Below, one piece after another: positions 57,533 through 64,000 of a DNA stretch of 64,000 nucleotides; the stretch's first letter is position 1; every line of letters starts with the position of its first letter. The stretch is from positions 28,021,051-28,085,050 of the forward strand of contig CM026401.1 in assembly GCA_014843695.1 (NCBI GenBank). The letters run 5' to 3'. The stretch comes from Archivesica marissinica (Eukaryota > Mollusca > Bivalvia > Venerida > Vesicomyidae). The translations under genes were made by a program, and so were the position numbers. The notes beneath the pieces were generated by a model that ran no database searches, was not told where the DNA came from, and saw only the letters and a program-made list of their open reading frames with translations.

Positions 57533-57975
57533 GCAGTGATGAGTCCACTTTAGGTCCTCGGGATGACCGGTCATGCTGCAGTTATGAGACACAGTCCACT
57601 TTAGGTCCTCGGGATGACCGGTCATACTGCAGTGATGAGACACAATCTACTTTAGGTCCTCGGGATGACCGGTGATGCTGCAGTGATGAGACACAGTCCA
57701 CTTTAGATCCTCGGGATGACCGGTGATGCTGCAGTGATGAGACACAGTCCACTTTAGGTCCTCGGGATGACCGGTCATGCTGCAGTGATGAGACACAGTC
57801 CACTTTAGATCCTCGGGATGACCGGTGATGCTGCAGTGATGAGACACAGTCCACTTTAGGTCCTCGGGATGACCGGTCATGCTGCAGTGATGAGACACAG
57901 TCCACTTTAGGTCCTCGGGATGACCGGTCATACTGCAGTGATGAGACACAGTCCACTTTAGGTCCTCAGGATGAC
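57533..57975. repeat. 51-bp minisatellite, 8.5 copies
   Basis: Units with GATGAGACACAGTCCACTTT, AGGTCCTCGGGATGACCGGT and CATGCTGCAGT. Variants AGATCC and GGTGATGC alternate. 51 bp is 17 codons, so the minus strand stays open. Confidence 0.96.
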
Positions 57976-58204
57976 TGGCGATGCACCATATACATATATA
58001 TCACATGACAGGCGATGCACCATATACATATATATATCACATGACTGGCGATGCACCATATACATATATATCACATGACAGGCGATGCACCATATACATA
58101 TATATCACATGACAGGCGATGCACCATATATATCACATGACTGGCGATGCACCATATACATATATATCACATGACTGGCGATGCACCATATACATATATA
58201 TCAC
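57976..58204. repeat. 34-bp minisatellite, about 7 copies
   Basis: Units with GGCGATGCACCATATACATA and TATATCACATGAC(A/T). One unit lacks the CATATA part. It directly follows the 51-bp array, sharing GATGACTGGCGATG at the joint. Confidence 0.95.
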
Positions 58205-59069
58205 AATAAAGATAAGTTGTTGTATCCTATGATGACGGTGTATTAAAGGCAGAGAGTATAATTTGCAATATATCCCTTAATATTTATCTATACAATTATG
58301 ACCTTCAAACTACATGGAGATTACACCTTATATGAACAAGATATCAGAGATGTCACCCTTACTTTAATTTTATCAGGTAATTAATTAATAAATTAATTTG
58401 TTTGTGTTTTGTTTGACTGATCACTAAAATGTTGGTAATTAATTAAGCATGAGTATATTTATAACGCGAGACTTGATCGCCCAGCCGTGTAATTTGGTCT
58501 ATCTTCTTAACGCCGTCTAATTTACCTGTCCGTCTTTGTCATGAATTGACAGGTAAACTGTTACGAGTTTAATAGATTGTCATACGGTTTTAAAACCCCT
58601 TGAGGTATACGATAATGTTCTCAAATAACACACTGATATAAGCTGCTCGAAATGTTTGCGAAGTTATTGTAACTGTACCAAATATTTTTACTGTATTATT
58701 TGACTCGCTAACACATAGATATTTTTATTGTGTTTGTGTGTAAGTAACATAGGTAGGAATTGAATTCTCCGCTGGCATTTTGGTACATCTGTTATTTGCA
58801 ATGTAGTTAAGGAGTTATTGGGTTGAGTTCTCCTGATGTTGTGTATGGATAATTTGAATGTTTGATGGAGTAATTGAAGATATTCTACAATAGATGTTGA
58901 TTTGAGTTCTTGGATGTAATGGAATATATCTATAGCTAAGGTGAGTTATAATTGTTGTTCAGGGTTAAAGCCATAGAGGGTGGTTTGTGAGTAATAAGTC
59001 CCCACAAGCTGCCTCGCCTGTCTATATTGAGCTTAGGGAGTAGTATAGAGGATCCTTGGGGGAGACAAC
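58205..59069. other. Unique AT-rich stretch
   Basis: About 865 bp with no gene or element recognised. Confidence 0.45.
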
Positions 59070-59228
59070 AAACTTCTCCCTCGTATAACTTTAAAGCTTC
59101 TCCCTCATCTGCATCAAAGCTTCTACTTTGTATGCCTAAAAACTTCTCCTTCTCCCTTATATACCTAAAAGCTTCTCCCTCGTATACCTAAAGCTTCTCC
59201 CTCATATACCTAAAACCTTCTCCCTATC
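59070..59228. repeat. About 22-bp degenerate tandem repeat, 6-7 copies
   Basis: AAGCTTCTCCCTC(G/A)TATACC phrases recur at irregular 17-25-bp spacing. Diverged and short. Confidence 0.75.
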
Positions 59229-59777
59229 TTGAAGGTCAGCTGAAGCCCTGATTATATTTGTTCTTATTTATATTCTTTTAAATCTGTTTGAAGTTTAATG
59301 CTATGAAGTGCTGGTTAACTGTACAAACAAATGTATAACAAGAAATGTACAAACTTCAATAGAATAGAATGTCCCTGCTTATGTTGTGGTACCACAAGTA
59401 TACAGTGTTCAATGTTACTGGGAAAATACCTGGTTATAGAGTATAAAATTATGTTTCTGTCATAGTTATGGCCATTTTAATGATTGGGGGGGGGGGGGGT
59501 GGGGTGGCCATATTGGATTTTAAAAAATCCTAATGGATTAAATTTTGCACACACTCCAAAAATATTGTCTTAAGCCTTTATAGACTTGTATCAATCAACA
59601 AAAAAGGTTACATAATGTACTCCAATTCCACCTTTAGGGTCATATGCTCAATATTCCTCCTGACTATGATATAATAAAGCAAAAATCAATTCAACGCACT
59701 AATTGTAAATTTATATAATTATTGGGACATGTGGCGGAAATAATGTATTTCTCACAAAAACATGCATCTTATATAGA
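59229..59777. other. Unique stretch with a G-rich tract
   Basis: A run of 14 G, then TGGGGTGG, lies at about 59486-59506. No gene recognised. Confidence 0.45.
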
Positions 59778-60131
59778 GTGTCAGGTACCTAAAACTGCTG
59801 GCATATACAACTTACATAGATTGTCAGGTACCTAAAACTGCTGGCATATAAAACTTACATAGATTGTTCAGGTACCTAAAACTGCTGGCATATAAAACTT
59901 ACATAGATTGTCAGGTACCTAAAACTGCTGGCATATACAACTTACATAGATTGTCAGGTACCTAAAACTGCTGGCATATACAACTTACATAGATTGTCAG
60001 GTACCTAAAACTGCTGGCATATAAAACTTACATAGATTGTCAGATACCTAAAACTGCTGGCATATACAACTTACATAGATTGTCAGGTACCTAAAACTGC
60101 TGGCATATAAAACTTACATAGATTGTCGGGT
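59778..60131. repeat. 43-bp minisatellite, about 8 copies
   Basis: Units with GTCAGGTACCTAAAACTGCT and GGCATATAAAACTTACATAG. Variants are ATACAA, GTTCAGG and CAGATACC. The right end degenerates into GGGATACTC repeats (60145-60185). Confidence 0.95.
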
Positions 60132-60852
60132 ATAAAACGGCGCAGGGATACTCATATAGTTTAAGGGATACTCGGGATACTCGCATAGTTTCAGCGTAAT
60201 TTCATCTTTCTGAACACGAGTATATTGACTTCAATATGCCAGTTGTGGCAACAAACATTTGCCTAGTATCAGTGCATGGAGAATCAACTGGGGGAAGATA
60301 AAAAGCAAGACCAATCAAGATGTGTTGTGATGTGATTGACAGATACCTCATACAGAAGTATTTACTGATAAATTACCTGATAAAACATGCAGAATTACCT
60401 CCCTTTACCTGGAAGGATAATATGAAGACTGACAGAGTGATAAATTAGAAAGCAGTTAAAGAAGCTGTGACTTCTAGTGTTATACTGCAGCTTCCTGGGA
60501 TGTTGGAACAAAATGTTCACCATCAAAATATACCAGATCTTTTTTATCAGTTTATTCTTGAGGATTTGTAAAGTAAATGAATCAAGTGTTTGTGGCTGGG
60601 TTTGTGCAGGAGAGATTGTGTGAGGAAATATATAGCTGGGATATTATATGTGCAATATGCGAGTTGTTTATTGGACTACACTGGATGTTATTGCCTGCTG
60701 CACTTTTCCGGTTGTACTTATCCTGAGAAGATGAATGTTTTATAAGATTTGATTAATACCAATGCATTGGACCGTATGTGAATGCTTTGCGGTGTAAGTA
60801 TTTCAATTAAATACGAAATGACATTATGCAAATAAGTGTGTTAATTAATAAT
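60132..60852. other. Unique AT-rich stretch
   Basis: About 720 bp; apart from GGGATACTC phrases near its start nothing is recognised. Confidence 0.4.
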
Positions 60853-61140
60853 GTACATGTACATAATGTATATATATATATATGTACTATGTGTAGGGAG
60901 TTGGGAAGTATTACAGTATAATGTATATATATATATATGTACTGTGTGTAGGGAGTTGGGAAGTATTACAGTATAATGTATATATATATATATGTACTAT
61001 GTGTAGGGAGTTGGGAAGTATTACAGTATAATGTATATATATATATGTACTATGTGTAGGGAGTTGGGAAGTATTACAGTATAATGTATATATATATATG
61101 TACTATGTGTAGGGAGTTGGGAAGTATTACAGTATAATGA
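60853..61140. repeat. About 57-bp tandem repeat with embedded (TA) run, 5 copies
   Basis: Units with GTACTATGTGTAGGGAGTTG, GGAAGTATTACAGTATAATG and a (TA) run that is shorter in the last two copies. Confidence 0.95.
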
Positions 61141-61349
61141 CATATATATTGTATTTATTCTTTATTATAGTATCATCAATGTACACAATAAACTAAAACA
61201 TAATGATCACAGATTACTATAATTACTAGTACATTGCCCCCCATTCACGACTTATCACAACATATTATTTAGCATTCTGTACATTATATTTAAGAACCAT
61301 GCAGACATCGTACCTCATTCTAAGAAGGTTAAATATAGCGAGCAATTGG

Positions 61350-61500
61350 TTAACCTGTAAACTGCTAATCATGACAAAAGTCACTTTTGCAAACCGCATA
61401 GAGCCAGATCAGCCGGCACAGAGAATGACCGCTGATGACGGCACAGAGTGTGCCTTCTGATCAGGCTCTATGCTGTTTGCTATTAAAGTGATCTATGCGC
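61350..61500. mobile_element. Palindromic MITE copy, right end in a tandem repeat
   Basis: CTTTTGCAAACCGCATAGAG, CCAGATCAGCCGGCACAGAG, TGATCAGGCTCTATGCTGTT and TGCTATTAAAGTGATC form the family palindrome. The left end is TTAACCTG. The right terminal part from 61480 is included in the 89-bp tandem repeat. Confidence 0.75.
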
Positions 61501-61740
61501 GACACAATATTTATTTGCTATTAATTAATCAGTACGGAGGAATGAAGCTACTGACAAAATGAAACGTGCTATTAAAGTGATCTATGCGCGACACAATATT
61601 TATTTGCTATTAATTAATCAGTACAGAGGAATGAAGCTACTGACAGAATGAAACGTGCTATTAAAGTGATATATGCGCGACACAATATTTATTTGCTATT
61701 AATCAGTACGGAGGAATGAAGCTACTGAGAGTATGAAAAA
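61480..61740. repeat. 89-bp tandem repeat, about 3 copies
   Basis: CTATTAAAGTGATCTATGCG starts at 61480, 61569 and 61658, exactly 89 bp apart. Copies are nearly identical; the third lacks one TTAA and has ATATATGCG. Confidence 0.93.
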
Positions 61741-62552
61741 GACAGACCTAATAAATATACGATTTATAAATTTTAAAAATGTCCTCGCTGAAACACTTGG
61801 GGTGGTTGGTAGCAAGTACCACAATAAAAATAAATCTTATTTTATAAACTGTGTGACAGTCTGTTTGAACAAAGCATTTTAAGGCCAAAAATATACAAAA
61901 TGCAACAAACTCATGAAGCAACCAATTATTCTTAGGACCCTCATCCGACTGCAATGTTTGTATATTGACTGGGATGTTTGTGTATTGACTGGGATATTTG
62001 TGTATTTTCACACAATATATAGATTAAGACTCGTAATAATGTATTTTAAACGACACATTCAAAATTCCAACATAATTGCAAATAATGTAGAATATTTGAG
62101 TCTCTGTAACCCAATACTGTGGGATCACTAAAAGCAATTTTATGCCCACGGGCCTATTAAATTAGCAACTATGTGAATGTTTAATGGATGTCAATATTGT
62201 GTTAGTTTGTCTTTATTATCATCTGTCTATGCATGGTTGTTCCTCATAGAATATGCAGTTGCCCCTTCCATATCACCTGCCCTGTTTTCTCTCAAGTCAT
62301 AAGCCGGGAACAAAGACATGAGCGAAATGGGAGCATGTACATTTGGTGGGTATTCATGTGCATGCCTGTGCTGGGTGTACACACAGGGCCTTTCTTCACA
62401 CATTTATCTTCATTCTACTGGAGTATCTGTTCCAATGTTGACATGTACAGGTAGATGGATATTGATAAGAATCATATCACAGAACAACAGATTTTGAAAT
62501 GAGAGGATACCCTCTTTAGTTGATACAACAATTTGTCTTAACTGTTGTTATC
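61741..62552. other. Unique AT-rich stretch
   Basis: About 810 bp. A 15-bp phrase TGTATATTGACTGGGATGTT / TGTGTATTGACTGGGATATT recurs three times at 61960-62000. No gene recognised. Confidence 0.4.
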
Positions 62553-63932
62553 TGGTACAACAGAACACGGAACCTGATTGAAATAACCTGGTACAACAGA
62601 ACATGGAACCTGATTGAAATAACCTGGTACAACAGAACATGGAGCCTGATTGAAATAACCTGGTACAACAGAACACGGAACCTGATTGAAATAACCTGGT
62701 ACAACAGAACATGGAACCTGATTGAAATAACCTGGTACAACAGAACATGGAACCTGATTGAAATAACCTGGTACAACAGAACATGGAACCTGATTGAAAT
62801 AACCTGGTACAACAAACAAGGAGCCTGATTGAAATAACCTGGTACAACAGAACACGGAACCTGATTGAAATAACCTGGTACAACAGAACATGGAACCTGA
62901 TTGAAATAACCTGGTACAACAGAACATGGAACCTGATTGAAATAACCTGGTACAACAGAACATGGAACCTGATTGAAATAACCTGGTACAACATAACAAG
63001 GAGCCTGATTGAAATAACCTGGTACAACAGAACACGGAACCTGATTGAAATAACCTGGTACAACAGAACATGGAACCTGATTGAAATAACCTGGTACAAC
63101 AGAACATGGAACCTGATTGAAATAACCTGGTACAACAGAACATGGAACCTGATTGAAATAACCTGGTACAACAGAACATGGAACTTGAATGAAATAACCT
63201 GGTACAACAGAACATGGAACTTGAATGAAATAACCTGGTACAACAGAACATGGAACCTGATTGAAATAACCTGGTACAACAGAACATGGAACCTGATTGA
63301 AATAACCTGGTACAACAGAACACGGAACCTGATTGAAATAACTTGGTACAACAGAACATGGAACCTGATTGAAATAACTTGGTACAACAGAACATGGAAC
63401 CTGATTGAAATAACCTGGTACAACAGAACACGGAACCTGATTGAAATAACCTGGTACAACAGAACACGGAACCTGATTGAAATAACCTGGTACAACATAA
63501 CACGGAACCTGATTGAAATAACCTGGTACAACAGAACATGGAGCCTGATTGAAATAACCTGGTACAACAGAACATGGAACCTGAATTGAATAACCTGGTA
63601 ACCTGGTATAACAGAACATGGAACCTGAATGAAATAACCTGGTAACCTGGTACAACAGAACACAGAACCTGATTGAAATAACCTGGTACAACAGAACACG
63701 GAACCTGAATGAAATAACCTGGTAACCTGGTACAACAGAACACGGAACCTGAATGAAATAACCTGGTAACCTGGTACAACAGAACACAGAACCTGAATGA
63801 AATAACCTGGTAACCTGGTACAACAGAACACGGAACCTGAATGAAATAACCTGGTACAATAGAACACGGAACCTGAATGAAATAACCTGGTAACCTGGTA
63901 CAACAGAACACGTAACCTGACTGAAATAACCA
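62553..63932. repeat. 36/44-bp minisatellite, about 38 copies
   Basis: 36-bp units of AACCTGGTACAACAGAACAT plus GGAACCTGATTGAAAT. From about 63590 many units carry an 8-bp duplication (AACCTGGTAACCTGGTAC), giving 44 bp, and GAATGAAAT replaces GATTGAAAT. A block with CAACAAACAAGGAGCC (62810) recurs as CAACATAACAAGGAGCC (62990), about 180 bp later. Minus-strand frames of over 440 codons are artefacts of a 12-codon unit. Confidence 0.98.
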
Positions 63933-64000
63933 AATAGCAGTTATACCGCAGTGTTTCACTTGATATTTCTCTCTTTTGTTGTATTGGATTGCATGGGGTG

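Noticed and set aside
62516..63959. Three minus-strand frames of over 440 codons
   Set aside because: Each is a different phase of the same 36-bp unit, with frame switches where the unit length changes.

Overview
The window looks like non-coding DNA from a large, AT-rich eukaryotic genome, most likely a bivalve or related mollusc. This assignment is inferred from three things: several tRNA-headed SINE families, palindromic MITEs with the core GCAAACAACATAGAGCCAGA that I associate with bivalve genomes, and an exceptional density of minisatellites. I see no bacterial or viral gene, no rRNA, no CRISPR array and no convincing complete protein-coding gene. The long open frames are by-products of tandem repeats. 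Two short reading frames near 13.0-13.8 kb (a poly-Q/acidic segment on + and a 62-residue segment on -) are the only weak exon candidates, so the window may be intergenic or lie in a very long intron.

Layout: by my hand estimate roughly 31 kb of the 64 kb (nearly half) is tandem array, in over 35 separate arrays with mostly unrelated units of 17-97 bp. The largest are a 58/56-bp satellite of about 5.3 kb (13815-19111), a 38-bp array (39819-42221), a 48-bp array interrupted by a 1,000-N assembly gap (26089-28160), a 30/33-bp array (19600-21657), a 36/42-bp array with a TATA-like box in every unit (2756-4395), a 37-bp array (34404-35926), a 97-110-bp array (49456-50898), a 36-bp array (62553-63932) and a 20-bp array (10853-12150). 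There is also an uninterrupted-to-nearly-pure (ATC) run of about 90 copies at 31885-32158.

Between the arrays are dispersed mobile elements. SINE family A (tRNA-like head plus a tail ending near CGCAATCGAGCTAAA) has copies at 7141, 9613, 25732, 30760, 47592(-), 54158 and 55763(-). Family B is at 5151, 5505(-), 22544 and 38431; C at 1735(-), 2385 and 6150; D at 46446 and 47342; E at 12246; F at 51110(-). Perfect target-site duplications confirm retroposition for 7141-7346, 5151-5326 and 38431-38695. Five palindromic MITE copies share one core (29072, 38811, 49119, 56880, 61350). A 1-kb near-perfect palindrome lies at 7410-8436, and further small inverted-repeat elements are at 39434, 45160, 45558, 47895 and 55017.

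The most informative locus is 53488-54400. A family A SINE with a 17-bp target-site duplication inserted next to a pre-existing 10-bp match to its own head (TAGCACAGTG). The 40-bp interval between the two matches, made of flank plus SINE head, has been amplified 17 times. This shows a plausible birth mechanism for a minisatellite. Together with two-copy duplications elsewhere (12246, 12526, 6327, 29580, 5073) and arrays of every size up to about 92 units, the window reads as a series of stages in tandem-array growth.
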